Below are positions 1 to 8,722 of a DNA stretch of 32,502 bases, piece by piece; position 1 is the stretch's first letter; each line of letters begins with the position of its first letter. The notes under the pieces were generated by a model. That model had not been told where the DNA came from, did no database searches, and saw only the letters and a program-made list of their open reading frames with translations. The DNA comes from Pelomonas sp. KK5 (GTDB taxonomy: Bacteria; Pseudomonadota; Gammaproteobacteria; Burkholderiales; Burkholderiaceae_C), in the NCBI RefSeq assembly GCF_001984095.1, contig NZ_LYVQ01000056.1, positions 1 to 32,502 on the forward strand. Reading direction: 5' to 3'. Both the position numbers and the translations under genes were made by a program.

Positions 1-1
1 G

Positions 2-211
2 CTGGTGACCCGCGCCGGCGCCGAGGGCGCGGCCCGCATCGCCGCCTCGGCCGGCGGCCTGCCGCTGCGCGTGCTGGCCCCGGAATCGGCAGCGCTGCGG
101 GGGCTGTACGGCGCGGACTACGTGCTGATCCGCCCCGACCAGGTCGTCGCCTGGCGCGGCGATTCGGCCGAGGCGGCCTGCGCGGCGCTGCCGCTGATCG
201 CCGGGCATTGA
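2..211 (+). CDS. FAD-dependent aromatic hydroxylase, C-terminal end (partial)
   Basis: The frame is open to the left edge, so only the last 69 residues are visible. The ending, with a Leu-Tyr-Gly-Ala-Asp-Tyr stretch, then Leu-Ile-Arg-Pro-Asp-Gln and Val-Ala-Trp-Arg-Gly, is typical of the thioredoxin-like C-terminal domain of class A flavin monooxygenases of the PheA/TfdB/MhpA group, which hydroxylate phenolic rings using NAD(P)H and O2. The FAD-binding and catalytic domains lie outside the window. A GTG at 5 could be mistaken for a start, but nothing resembles a ribosome binding site and a 68-residue protein would be just this tail. The extradiol dioxygenase begins 28 bases downstream, which fits a hydroxylase supplying a catechol-type substrate to it. 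Family call is fairly safe; the ring substrate is unknown. Confidence 0.75.
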   Translation: MVTRAGAEGAARIAASAGGLPLRVLAPESAALRGLYGADYVLIRPDQVVAWRGDSAEAACAALPLIAGH

Positions 212-239
212 GAAGACAAGACCACCAGGAGACGGAAGA

Positions 240-1169
240 ATGAACATCGAACTGAGCACCGCCTACATCGGCATCGACTGCCGGGACCCCGTGCAGGTAG
301 GCCGTTACCTGCACGCAGTCGTCGGCCTGATGCCGGCCGAGCCGGCGGCCGGCGCGGAGAGCCGCTGGCGCAACGACGGCAAGGCCGCGCGGGTGTGGCT
401 GCGCCAGGCCGAGCGCGACGATGCGGCAGCGATCGGCCTGGAGGCCGTGGATGCCGCGGCCTACCGGCGGGTGCTGCAGCGCCTGGCCGCGGCCGGCGTC
501 GCCACCACCCCGCTCTCCCCCGCCGAGCGCGAGCTGCGCGGCGTCGGCGAGGGTGTGTCGATGATGTCGCCCTGGGGCGTCAAGGTCGACGTGGTGCTGG
601 GCCTGGTCGACGCGGCCACGCCCTTCGCCAGCCCGCACTATCCGGACGGCTTCGTCACCGGCGCCCAGGGCTTCGGCCACTACGTCTTCGTCGTCAACAC
701 GGCCGAAGCCTACGAGGCCTCGCGCCGCTTCGCGATGGAGGCGCTGGGCATGAAGCTGTCCGACACGCTGCGCATGGCGCTCGGCCCTGCTGGCGCCCCG
801 GAGATGAACGTCAGCTTCCTGCATGCCAACCCGCGCCACCACTCGCTGGCCCTGGCCTTCGTGCCGATGCCCGAGGTGCCGCAGAAGCTGCACCACGTGA
901 ACTTCGAGGTGGCCGCCGTGGCGCCGGTGGGCGCGGCCTACGAGCGCGCGCTGGCCGCGAAGACCCCGCTGGCCAACACCATCGGCCAGCACGAGAACGA
1001 CGGCATGGTCAGCTTCTACAGCGTCAGCCCCGGCGGCTGGCTGGTCGAGATCGGCGCCACCGGCCGCACCGTCGGCGAGGACTGGGACGACCGCCGCGAA
1101 TACCACCGCATCAGCCTCTGGGGCCACCAGCCGCCCACCGTGCTGCAACAACTTCTTGTCGGAGCCTGA
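240..1169 (+). CDS. Type I extradiol dioxygenase (two-domain VOC family)
   Basis: This 309-residue protein matches the two-domain vicinal-oxygen-chelate fold of BphC-like ring-cleaving dioxygenases, which open catechols next to the hydroxyl pair using Fe(II). The three metal ligands are visible in the C-terminal domain: His147 in a GFGHYVF context, His219 in LHHVNFE and Glu270 in WLVEIGA. The second-shell residues of the family also appear: a His at 200/201, His251, Asp254 and Tyr260. The enzyme therefore looks catalytically complete. The N-terminal domain is the usual non-metal copy. AGGAGAC at about 230-236 supports the ATG at 240. It sits between a flavin hydroxylase and a beta-keto acid cleavage enzyme, in what appears to be one transcription unit. 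Length is normal for the family. Substrate could be a substituted catechol or a bicyclic diol. Confidence 0.88.
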   Translation: MNIELSTAYIGIDCRDPVQVGRYLHAVVGLMPAEPAAGAESRWRNDGKAARVWLRQAERDDAAAIGLEAVDAAAYRRVLQRLAAAGVATTPLSPAERELRGVGEGVSMMSPWGVKVDVVLGLVDAATPFASPHYPDGFVTGAQGFGHYVFVVNTAEAYEASRRFAMEALGMKLSDTLRMALGPAGAPEMNVSFLHANPRHHSLALAFVPMPEVPQKLHHVNFEVAAVAPVGAAYERALAAKTPLANTIGQHENDGMVSFYSVSPGGWLVEIGATGRTVGEDWDDRREYHRISLWGHQPPTVLQQLLVGA

Positions 1170-1176
1170 GACAGCC

Positions 1177-2112
1177 ATGGCCGCACGCAAAGTCATCATC
1201 ACCTGCGCCGTCACCGGCTCGGTCCACACGCCCAGCATGTCGGAGCACCTGCCGATCACGCCGGACCAGATCGCCACGCAGGCGATCGAGGCCGCCGAGG
1301 CGGGAGCAGCCATCCTGCACCTGCACGCCCGCAACCCCGAAGATGGACGGCCCTCCTTCGACCCGGCCGTCTACCGCCAGTTCCTGCCGCGCATCCACAA
1401 GGCCACCGGGGCCATCATCAACATCACCACCGGGGGCTCCCACACGATGACGCTGGAGCAGCGCCTGGCCGGCGCGCTGGACATCTCGGCCGAGATGAGC
1501 AGCTGCAATATGGGCAGCATGAACTTCGCCTTCTTCCCGGTGCTGGAGAAGCTCAAGGTCTTCAAGCACGCCTGGGAGCCCGAGCACCTGGAAGGCACGC
1601 GCAACGCGATCTTCCGCAACACCTTCGGCGATATCGAGCAGGTGCTCTCGAGGCTCGGCGATGCGCACGGCACCCGTTTCGAGTTCGAGTGCTACGACGT
1701 GGGCCACCTCTACAACCTGAAGCACTTCGTCGACCGCGGTCTGGTGCGCGGGCCGGTGTTCCTGCAGTTCGTGCTGGGCATCCTGGGCGGCATCGGTGCC
1801 GATCCGGAGAACCTGACCTTCCTCAAGCGCACCGCCGACAAGCTGTTCGGCGAGGGCGGCTACCAGTGGTCGGTGCTGGGCGCCGGCCGGCACCAGATGG
1901 CGCTGGCGACGCAGGCAGCGCTGATGGGCGGCAACGTGCGCGTGGGGCTGGAGGATTCGCTGTCCCTGGCGCGCGGCAAGCCGGCCACATCGAATGCCGA
2001 GCAGGTGCGCGCGATCCGCGGCGTCCTCGAATCGCTGGGCCTGGACATCGCCACGCCGGCCGAGGCCCGTGAGATGCTGGGGCTCAAAGGCCGCGAGACG
2101 GTCCGGCTGTAA
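1177..2112 (+). CDS. BKACE family beta-keto acid cleavage enzyme (DUF849)
   Basis: A 311-residue protein of the 3-keto-5-aminohexanoate cleavage (Kce/BKACE) family. These Zn-dependent TIM-barrel enzymes condense a beta-keto acid with acetyl-CoA to give acetoacetate and a new acyl-CoA. Visible signatures are the N-terminal CAVTGS block followed by HTPSMS, the metal-binding His48-x-His50 in HLHAR, a TTGGS loop at about 84-88, and Glu259 in VGLEDS, the expected third ligand. The start is taken as the ATG at 1177; a TTG at 1156 in frame overlaps the previous gene and adds a poorly conserved leader. GGAG at 1161-1164 lies upstream. BKACE enzymes act on carnitine, lysine and other keto acids, and their occurrence beside an extradiol dioxygenase suggests a keto acid made from a ring-cleavage product. 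The actual keto acid cannot be read from sequence. Confidence 0.88.
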   Translation: MAARKVIITCAVTGSVHTPSMSEHLPITPDQIATQAIEAAEAGAAILHLHARNPEDGRPSFDPAVYRQFLPRIHKATGAIINITTGGSHTMTLEQRLAGALDISAEMSSCNMGSMNFAFFPVLEKLKVFKHAWEPEHLEGTRNAIFRNTFGDIEQVLSRLGDAHGTRFEFECYDVGHLYNLKHFVDRGLVRGPVFLQFVLGILGGIGADPENLTFLKRTADKLFGEGGYQWSVLGAGRHQMALATQAALMGGNVRVGLEDSLSLARGKPATSNAEQVRAIRGVLESLGLDIATPAEAREMLGLKGRETVRL

Positions 2113-2126
2113 GGAGACAGAACATC

Positions 2127-3161
2127 ATGGCCTTCGTCAGACAAAGCTGGTACGTCGCCGCCTGGGCCGACGAGATCAAGCCGGGAGAAAAACTCGCCCG
2201 CACGCTGCTGGGCGAGCCGGTGCTGCTGTACCGCGGCGCCGAATCCGGCCAGGTCGCCGCGCTGGAGGACCGCTGCTGCCACCGTGGCCTGCCGCTGTCG
2301 CACGGCTGCGTGCGCGGCGACCAGGTGCAGTGCGGCTACCACGGCCTGGTCTTCGATGCGCGCGGCCAGTGCACGATGGTGCCCGGCCAGGCGCTGATCC
2401 CTCCTGCCGCCAAGGTGAAGCGTTATGTCGTCGCGGAGCAGGATCACCTCGTGTGGATCTGGATGGGCGACGAGGCGCGCGCCGATGCCGCGCAGATCCC
2501 CCGCCATCCCTGGCACGACGACCCGGCCTGGGAGTGGGTGAAAGACCGCTACCCGGTCGCCGCGAACTACCAGCTGATCACCGACAACCTGATGGACCTG
2601 ACCCATGTCGGCTATGTCCACGGCCGCACGATCGGCGGCACGCCGCAGGCGCACTCGGAAGCCGAGACGCACACGGTGCCGACCGACCTCGGCGTGCGCG
2701 TCGAGCGCTGGATGATGGACTCGGTGCCGCCGCCGGCCTACACCGCAGCCGCGAAGTTCAACACGGCCCTGGTGGACCGCTGGATGGAGATCGACTTCTT
2801 CACCCCGGCCACCGTGCGCATCCACACCGGCGCCGTCGATGCGGGCAGCGGCGCGCGTGAAGGGAAGCGCGAAGGGGGCTTCGCCTTCATCGGCTTCAAC
2901 ACGATGACGCCGGAGAGCGAGACGACGAGCCACTACTTCTGGAGCGGCGCGAACAAGCGCCAGCCCGGTGCGCCGGACGGCCGCGAGCGCCTGCGCCAGA
3001 GCCTGGAAGTGACCTTCGGCGAGGACAAGGTGGTGGTCGAGGCGCAGCAGGTCTCGCTGTCGCGCAAGCCGGAGCCGCTGGGGATGATCGCCTCGGACGC
3101 CGGGATGATGCGCGCCCGCCGCCTGGTCGCCGCCCGAATCGAACAGGAGCAGAAGCCATGA
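2127..3161 (+). CDS. Rieske non-heme iron oxygenase (VanA-like), first of tandem pair
   Basis: A 344-residue oxygenase component of the phthalate/vanillate-demethylase branch of Rieske oxygenases, which typically O- or N-demethylate or hydroxylate aromatic compounds in the cytoplasm. The Rieske [2Fe-2S] ligands are Cys50-x-His52 and Cys69-x-x-His72; unusually, the residue between the first pair is another Cys rather than Pro. The mononuclear iron site is in NLMDLTHVGYVH, with bridging Asp157 and ligands His160 and His165. AAGGAGAC at 2111-2118 sits before the ATG. The gene overlaps the next oxygenase by four bases (ATGA), so the two are probably made together. No reductase is adjacent; the likely one is at 12355-13308. 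It is a clear paralogue of the next gene, with the two metal sites in the same places, but it diverges strongly in the C-terminal substrate-binding half. Confidence 0.9.
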   Translation: MAFVRQSWYVAAWADEIKPGEKLARTLLGEPVLLYRGAESGQVAALEDRCCHRGLPLSHGCVRGDQVQCGYHGLVFDARGQCTMVPGQALIPPAAKVKRYVVAEQDHLVWIWMGDEARADAAQIPRHPWHDDPAWEWVKDRYPVAANYQLITDNLMDLTHVGYVHGRTIGGTPQAHSEAETHTVPTDLGVRVERWMMDSVPPPAYTAAAKFNTALVDRWMEIDFFTPATVRIHTGAVDAGSGAREGKREGGFAFIGFNTMTPESETTSHYFWSGANKRQPGAPDGRERLRQSLEVTFGEDKVVVEAQQVSLSRKPEPLGMIASDAGMMRARRLVAARIEQEQKP

Positions 3162-4195
3162 GCCTCTTCCTCAGGAATTGCTGGTACGTGATCGGCTGGG
3201 CCCACGAGCTGGCCGAATCCGGCGCGATGGTCCACCGCACGATCGCAGGCGAGGAGATCCTCGTCTACCGCCTGCAGAAGGACGGCAGCATCGCCGCGAT
3301 CCAGGACCGCTGCCCGCACCGCTTCGTGCCGCTGCACAAGGGCCGCCAGGTCGGCGACCACATCGAGTGCGGCTACCACGGCCTGTGCTTCGGCGCGAGC
3401 GGCCAATGCGTACGGCATCCGGTCGATGGCGCGGTGATTCCCAAGGCCGCTCAGGTGAAGAGTTATGCCGCCACCGAGCGCCACGGCGCGCTATGGGTCT
3501 GGCTCGGCGATGCCGCCGCGGCCGATCCCTCGCGCATCGCCGACCTGTCCTTCCTCACCGACCCGCAGCGCAGCACCGTCAGCGGACACATGCACACCAA
3601 GGCCAACTACGAGCTGGCCATCGACAACCTGGTGGACCTGACCCACATCGAGTACGTGCACCGCGAGTTCCAGGCCTCCGAGGCCTTCCCGCGGCTGATC
3701 ACCGAGGTGCAGCAGGACGGCGACGTGATCACCACGCGGCTGACCTATCCGAACGGCCGCCCGCCGCCGGTGTTCGCCAACGCGGGGCTCGACATGGACC
3801 AGCCGATCGACCTGGTCAACGAGGTCGAGTGGCACGCGCCCTCGGTCGCGATCCTGCGCGTGCGCGCGTACCGGCCGGGCCGGCATGACGAGGTGCCGAT
3901 CTTCGACATCAAGAGCGCCCACCTGATCTCGGCCGAGACCCAAGGGAGCTGCCACTACTTCTTCGGCAACACGCGCAACTACGCGCTGAACGATCCCGCG
4001 GTGGACGAGAAGATCCGCCACTGGCAGCGCACCGCCTTCATCGAGCAGGACAAGCCCATGCTGGAGGCGCAGCAGCAGTACATCGGCGAGCGCGACATCC
4101 TCGCGATGAAGCCGGTGCTGCTTGCCACCGACGCCGGCTCGGTGCGCATCCGCCGCACGCTGCGGCGAATGATCGAGGCTGAACAGCCCACCTAG
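3158..4195 (+). CDS. Rieske non-heme iron oxygenase (VanA-like), second of tandem pair
   Basis: A 345-residue Rieske oxygenase paralogous to the preceding gene and overlapping it by four bases. Cluster ligands are Cys52-Pro-His54 and Cys71-x-x-His74, here with the canonical CPHR. The mononuclear iron motif is NLVDLTHIEYVH, with Asp160, His163 and His168. Length matches VanA-type single-subunit oxygenases, which form homo- or heterotrimers and need a separate reductase. The C-terminal halves of the two paralogues differ (this one has a PNGRPPPVF segment near 205 and no equivalent of the GSGAREGKREGG insert near 240 of its partner), so they probably accept different substrates or form a heteromer. 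A 46-base gap with CCGGAGAC leads into the solute-binding protein. Function by family is secure; substrate is unknown. Confidence 0.9.
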   Translation: MSLFLRNCWYVIGWAHELAESGAMVHRTIAGEEILVYRLQKDGSIAAIQDRCPHRFVPLHKGRQVGDHIECGYHGLCFGASGQCVRHPVDGAVIPKAAQVKSYAATERHGALWVWLGDAAAADPSRIADLSFLTDPQRSTVSGHMHTKANYELAIDNLVDLTHIEYVHREFQASEAFPRLITEVQQDGDVITTRLTYPNGRPPPVFANAGLDMDQPIDLVNEVEWHAPSVAILRVRAYRPGRHDEVPIFDIKSAHLISAETQGSCHYFFGNTRNYALNDPAVDEKIRHWQRTAFIEQDKPMLEAQQQYIGERDILAMKPVLLATDAGSVRIRRTLRRMIEAEQPT

Positions 4196-4241
4196 ACACC
4201 CCACCCACGCGCCCGACAGAGGCGCCACCGGAGACATCGTC

Positions 4242-5420
4242 ATGAACCTTTTGAAATCGGCCCTCGCGGCCGCGGGCCTTGCTTTGCCTGTCGTTCTTGC
4301 GAACGCCCAGACGCCGCCCCTGAAGATCGGCTTCCTCGCCACCCTGTCCGGCCCCTTCGGCACCATCGGCCAGGACCAGGCGGACGCGTTCATGCTCGCC
4401 GTCGAGCAGCGCGGCGGCCGGCTCGGCGGCGTGCCCGTCGAGGTCATCAAGGAGGACGACCAGGCCAAGCCCGAGCGCGCGGTGCAGCTTGCGCAGAAGC
4501 TGGTCGAGGGCGACAAGGTGCCCATCGTCACCGGCATCACCGCCGCCAGCGTGATGGTGGCCGTGGCCCGGCCGGTGATCGAGAAGCAGGTCTTCCTGCT
4601 GTCCACCAACTCCGGCCCCTCGCCCTTCGCCGGCGCGGGCTGCTCGCCGTATCTCTACGTCGTCTCCTGGCAGGGCGACTACATCTCGGAAGTGGTCGGC
4701 AAGTACGCCAGCGACAAGGGCATCAAGAAGATGGCCCTGATCGCGCCGAACTACTCGGCCGGCAAGGACGTGCTGGCCGGCTTCAAGCGCTTCTACAAGG
4801 GCCAGGTCACCGACGAGTTCCTGACGCCGACCTCGCAGCTCGACTTCTCCGCCGAGATTGCGCAGATCCAGGCCAACCGGCCCGATGCGGTGTTCGCCTT
4901 CCTGCCCGGTGCGCTGTCCATCAACTTCACGCGCCAGTACCAGCAGGCGGGCCTGCTGAAGACGCTGCCGCTGCTGACCAGCGGCATGATCGAGGCGACC
5001 AACCTCCCCGCGCTGAAGGACCAGTCGCTGGGCATCCTCGGCGGCGCCTTCTGGGGCCCCGACTTCGACAACCCGGCCAACAAGGCCTTCGTCGAGGCGT
5101 TCGAGAAGAAGTACGGCCGCATCCCGTCCACCTACGCGGCCCAGGCCTACGACGGCGCGCTGCTGCTGGACTCGGCGATCGCCAAGGTGAAAGGCAACGT
5201 CACCGGCGACAAGCCCGGCTTCATGGCTGCGATGAAGGCGGCGGACTTCAGGTCGGTGCGCGGCAAGTTCCGCTTCAACCACAACGGCTTCCCGGTCGAG
5301 GACATGCACATGTTCGAGGCGGTGAAGGACGCCAAGGGCCGCTACACGGTCAAGACCGTCGCCACGCCGCTGCGTGACCACGAGGACAACTACCACGCCG
5401 CCTGCGCGCTGAATTCATGA
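4242..5420 (+). CDS. LivJ-type periplasmic binding protein of a HAAT ABC importer
   Basis: A 392-residue type I periplasmic solute-binding protein (Peripla_BP_6). A Sec signal peptide is clear: Lys5, a hydrophobic core of Ala and Leu, and a cleavage site after Ala-Asn-Ala22. The mature part begins with the beta strand LKIGFLATLSGPFG, the standard opening of LivJ-like proteins. In proteobacterial catabolic clusters such binding proteins often bind aromatic acids rather than amino acids, and the position among ring-oxidising genes favours that. GGAGACATC precedes the ATG. The stop overlaps the next start by four bases (ATGA at 5417-5420). Family assignment is firm; an aromatic ligand is inference from context. 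Confidence 0.9.
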   Translation: MNLLKSALAAAGLALPVVLANAQTPPLKIGFLATLSGPFGTIGQDQADAFMLAVEQRGGRLGGVPVEVIKEDDQAKPERAVQLAQKLVEGDKVPIVTGITAASVMVAVARPVIEKQVFLLSTNSGPSPFAGAGCSPYLYVVSWQGDYISEVVGKYASDKGIKKMALIAPNYSAGKDVLAGFKRFYKGQVTDEFLTPTSQLDFSAEIAQIQANRPDAVFAFLPGALSINFTRQYQQAGLLKTLPLLTSGMIEATNLPALKDQSLGILGGAFWGPDFDNPANKAFVEAFEKKYGRIPSTYAAQAYDGALLLDSAIAKVKGNVTGDKPGFMAAMKAADFRSVRGKFRFNHNGFPVEDMHMFEAVKDAKGRYTVKTVATPLRDHEDNYHAACALNS

Positions 5421-6319
5421 GCCTGCTCCTCACCCAGCTGCTCAACGGCTTCCAGCTCGGCGTCTTCCTGTTCCTGCTCTCGGCGGGGCTGACGCTGGTG
5501 CTCGGGATCATGAACTTCGTCAACATGGCGCACGGCGCGTTCTACATGTTCGGCGCCTATTTCGCGGCGACCGTGTTCGAGCGCAGCGGCTCCTTCCTGC
5601 TGGCGGCCGTGGTCGCCGTGCCGCTGACGCTGGCCGGCGCGATGGTGCTCGAGCGGCTGGTGATCTCGCGGCTCTACCGGCGCGACCACCTGGACCAGGT
5701 GCTGGTCACCTTCGGCCTGATCCTCTGCGGGGACGAAACCGTGCGCATCGTCTGGGGCCAGGCACCGCTGTATTTGGCCGTACCGGACACGCTGTCGGGC
5801 TCGGTGGCCGGCTACCCGGTCTGGCGCCTGGTGATCATCGGCGCCGGCCTGCTCGTGGCGCTGGGCCTGTATCTCGCGATCCAGAAGACCCGCGTCGGCA
5901 TGCTGATCCGCGCCGGCGCCTCGGACCCGGCGATGGTGCAGGCGCTCGGCGTCAACATCGGCCGCATCAATGCGCTGGTGTTCGGCGCCGGCGCGGCGCT
6001 GGCCGGCCTCGCTGGACTGATGGCCGGGCCGCTGCTGTCGGTACAGCCGGGCATGGGCGAGGCGATCCTGATCCCGGCCTTCGTGGTGCTGGTGACCGGC
6101 GGGATCGGGTCCATCCGCGGCGCCTTCCTCGGCGCGCTGATCGTGGGCCTGGTCGACACCCTCGGCCGCGCCTACCTGCCGGGGCTGTTCCACCAGCTGA
6201 TGTCGCGCAGCCTCGCCCAGGCGGCCGGCCCGGCGGTGGCCTCGATGCTGATCTACCTGCTGATGGCCGTCGTGCTGGCCGTGCGTCCGCAGGGGCTCTT
6301 TCCGGTGAGGCAGCGATGA
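5417..6319 (+). CDS. LivH-type ABC importer permease
   Basis: A 300-residue inner-membrane permease with about eight hydrophobic segments. The opening LLNGFQLGVFLFLLSAGLTL followed by GIMNFVNMAHG is the hallmark of LivH permeases. Towards the C-terminus, the VVLVTGGIGSIRGAFLGALI stretch is the usual conserved cytoplasmic loop and helix region that contacts the ATPases. It overlaps both neighbours by four bases, so it belongs to the same translationally coupled importer as the binding protein, LivM-like permease and two ATPases. Confidence 0.92.
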   Translation: MSLLLTQLLNGFQLGVFLFLLSAGLTLVLGIMNFVNMAHGAFYMFGAYFAATVFERSGSFLLAAVVAVPLTLAGAMVLERLVISRLYRRDHLDQVLVTFGLILCGDETVRIVWGQAPLYLAVPDTLSGSVAGYPVWRLVIIGAGLLVALGLYLAIQKTRVGMLIRAGASDPAMVQALGVNIGRINALVFGAGAALAGLAGLMAGPLLSVQPGMGEAILIPAFVVLVTGGIGSIRGAFLGALIVGLVDTLGRAYLPGLFHQLMSRSLAQAAGPAVASMLIYLLMAVVLAVRPQGLFPVRQR

Positions 6320-7245
6320 ACAGCACCACGATGGCAAGACCTGCCCCCGCGCCTCGCGTGCCGATGCCCGCGCTGCTGATCGCCGCCCTCGCGCTGCTGC
6401 CCTTCATCGCCGACGCCACCGGCCATGCCTTCTGGTTGGCGCCGGCCTCGCGGATGCTGGTCTTCGCGCTGGCTGCGCTGGGGCTGAACCTGATCCTCGG
6501 CCATGGCGCGATGGTCAGCATGGGCCATGCGCTGTACATCGGCATCGGCGCCTACGCGGTGGGCATCCTGGCGGCGCACGGCGTCACCAGCGCCCTCGTG
6601 CAGCCCGCCGCGGCGCTGGCCGCCGGCGCCGTCGTCGCCACGCTGACGGGCCTGGTCTGCCTGCGCGCCAGCGGCGTGGCCTTCATCATGATCACGCTGG
6701 CCTTCGCGCAGATGTTCCATTACCTCGCCACCGGGCTGAAGGCCTATGGCGGCGACGAGGGGCTGCCGATCGAGCTGCCGGGCCTCGATCCGGCCGTGCT
6801 GTACTGGGTGATCCTCGCCCTGGTGGCCGCCTCGCTGCTGGGCATGCACCGGCTGGTGAACTCGCGCTTCGGCATGCTGCTGCGCGGCTGCAGGTCCAAC
6901 GAGCGGCGCATGAAGGCGCTGGGCTTCCCGACGCTGCGCTACCGGCTCGCGGCCTATGTGATCTCCGCCCTGGCCTGTGTCGTGGCCGGCATGCTGCTGG
7001 CCCATGTGACGCGCTTCGCCTCGCCGTCCTATGTGCACTGGACCGTCTCCGGCGACCTGATCGCGATGATCGTGCTGGGTGGCACGGGCCGGCTGATCGG
7101 GCCCGTGATCGGCGCGGCCGGCTGGGTGCTGCTGCAGGAACTGCTGGCCGCCTCGCCCTGGCCGCCGCTGGCCGAGCACTGGCCCCTGCTGTTCGGCCTG
7201 GGCATCGTCGTGATGGTGCTGCGCCGCAAGGGGGAACCGGCATGA
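6316..7245 (+). CDS. LivM-type ABC importer permease
   Basis: A 309-residue second permease of the same importer. After a short cytoplasmic N-terminus it shows a run of membrane helices and the LivM-typical blocks ALGLNLILGHGAMVSMGHA, RLVNSRFGMLLRGCRSNE and MIVLGGTGRLIGPVIGAA. The start is placed at the ATG overlapping the stop of the preceding permease. The C-terminus is short and basic (VLRRKGEPA), and the protein has no fused ATPase domain, unlike some LivM-LivG fusions. It ends in a four-base overlap with the LivG-like ATPase. Confidence 0.9.
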   Translation: MNSTTMARPAPAPRVPMPALLIAALALLPFIADATGHAFWLAPASRMLVFALAALGLNLILGHGAMVSMGHALYIGIGAYAVGILAAHGVTSALVQPAAALAAGAVVATLTGLVCLRASGVAFIMITLAFAQMFHYLATGLKAYGGDEGLPIELPGLDPAVLYWVILALVAASLLGMHRLVNSRFGMLLRGCRSNERRMKALGFPTLRYRLAAYVISALACVVAGMLLAHVTRFASPSYVHWTVSGDLIAMIVLGGTGRLIGPVIGAAGWVLLQELLAASPWPPLAEHWPLLFGLGIVVMVLRRKGEPA

Positions 7246-8000
7246 ACGCGCCCGTCCTTCAAGTGCAGGGGCTGGTCAAGCGCTTCGGCGGCCTGCTCGC
7301 CACCGACCACCTGGACCTGGAGCTGCGCCCCGGCGAGCTGCATGCGGTGATCGGCCCGAACGGCGCCGGCAAGACCACGCTGATCGCGCAGCTGAGCGGC
7401 GAGCTGCCGCCCACCGCGGGCCGCATCGTCTTCGAGGGCCGCGAGGTGACGGCGCTGCCCGTGGACCAGCGGGCCCGCCTCGGCATTGCCCGCTCCTACC
7501 AGATCACCTCGGTGTTCCCGGAGTTCACGGCGCTGCAGAACGTGATGCTCGCGGTGCAGGCGGCCGGCGGCCACAGCTTCTCGTTCTGGCGGGCGGCGGC
7601 TGCCGATGCGCGGCTGGTGGAGCCGGCGCGGGCCATGCTCGCCGAAGTCGGGCTTGCAGCGCTGGCCGACGAGCGTGTCGCCACCCTCGCCCACGGCGCG
7701 CGCCGGCAGCTGGAGATCGCGATGACGCTGGCGATGCGGCCGCGCGTGCTGCTGCTGGACGAGCCGATGGCCGGCATGAGCGCCGCCGAATCGGCCGCGA
7801 TGGTCGAGCTGCTGCAGCGCCTCAAGGGCCGCTACGCGATCCTGCTGGTCGAGCACGACATGGACGCGATCTTCGCGCTGGCGGACCGGATCACGGTGCT
7901 GGTCTATGGCCGGGCCATCGCCTGCGGCACGGTGGACGAGATCCGCGCCAACGCCGGGGTCCGGCAGGCCTACCTGGGCGACGAGGAGGCGGTGCTGTGA
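7242..8000 (+). CDS. LivG-type ABC ATPase
   Basis: A 252-residue ATP-binding subunit. Walker A is GPNGAGKTT (38-46). The signature loop is the LivG variant LAHGARRQLEIA rather than LSGGQ, which is normal for this subfamily, and Walker B is VLLLDEPMAGM. The switch His is in VEHDMD. The N-terminal phrase LVKRFGGLLA is characteristic of LivG. It forms the heterodimeric motor with the following LivF-like protein and overlaps both neighbours by four bases. Confidence 0.92.
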   Translation: MNAPVLQVQGLVKRFGGLLATDHLDLELRPGELHAVIGPNGAGKTTLIAQLSGELPPTAGRIVFEGREVTALPVDQRARLGIARSYQITSVFPEFTALQNVMLAVQAAGGHSFSFWRAAAADARLVEPARAMLAEVGLAALADERVATLAHGARRQLEIAMTLAMRPRVLLLDEPMAGMSAAESAAMVELLQRLKGRYAILLVEHDMDAIFALADRITVLVYGRAIACGTVDEIRANAGVRQAYLGDEEAVL

Positions 8001-8701
8001 GTTCATCCAAGGCATTGCTCGAACTGACCGGCGTCGAGACGTCCTACGGCGCGAGCCAGGCGCTGTTCGGCATCTCGCTGACCGTGCAGCCGCGCGAGGT
8101 GGTGACGCTGATCGGGCGCAACGGCATGGGCAAGTCGACGATCGTGAAGACGATCTGCGGCCTGCTTGCATCGACGCGCGGCAGCCTGCGCTTCGACGGC
8201 ACGGCGATCGCAGGCAGGCCCTCGCACCTGATCGCGCAGGCCGGCATCGGCCTCGTGCCCGAGGGCCGGCATGTGTTCCCCAACCTGACCGTGCGCGAGA
8301 ACCTCGTCGCCACGGCGCGGCCCGGGCCTTGGACGCTGGCGCGCATCCATGCGCTGTTTCCAAGGCTGAAGGAGCGCGAGCGCAACCTCGGATGCAACCT
8401 GAGCGGCGGCGAGCAACAGATGCTGGCCATCGGCCGCGCACTGATGACCAACCCGAAGCTGCTGATCCTCGACGAAGCCACGGAAGGCCTCGCGCCGCTG
8501 ATCCGCGGCGAGATCTGGGCCTGCCTGGAGCAACTCAAGGCCAGCGGCCTGGCGCTGATCGTCATCGACAAGAACATCGCGCCGCTGCTGCGCATCGCCG
8601 ACCGGCACTACGTGATCGAGAAAGGCCACGTCGTGTGGTCCGGCGATTCCGCCCGCCTGCGCGCCCAACCCGAAGTGCTGCGCGACTACTGCGGCATCTG
8701 A
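7997..8701 (+). CDS. LivF-type ABC ATPase
   Basis: A 234-residue ATP-binding subunit. Walker A is GRNGMGKST (40-48), the signature is LSGGEQQMLAIGRAL, and Walker B is LLILDEATEGLAP, a LivF-specific ending. In place of the usual catalytic switch His after the D-loop, the motif reads VIDKNIAPLL, which is common in LivF. The start is a GTG at 7997 inside a GTGA overlap with the stop of livG-like, so coupling decides the start. It closes the five-gene importer; the FAH-family enzyme starts 21 bases later behind AAGGACC. Confidence 0.9.
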   Translation: MSSSKALLELTGVETSYGASQALFGISLTVQPREVVTLIGRNGMGKSTIVKTICGLLASTRGSLRFDGTAIAGRPSHLIAQAGIGLVPEGRHVFPNLTVRENLVATARPGPWTLARIHALFPRLKERERNLGCNLSGGEQQMLAIGRALMTNPKLLILDEATEGLAPLIRGEIWACLEQLKASGLALIVIDKNIAPLLRIADRHYVIEKGHVVWSGDSARLRAQPEVLRDYCGI

Positions 8702-8722
8702 TTTCCAAGCAAGGACCCCACA

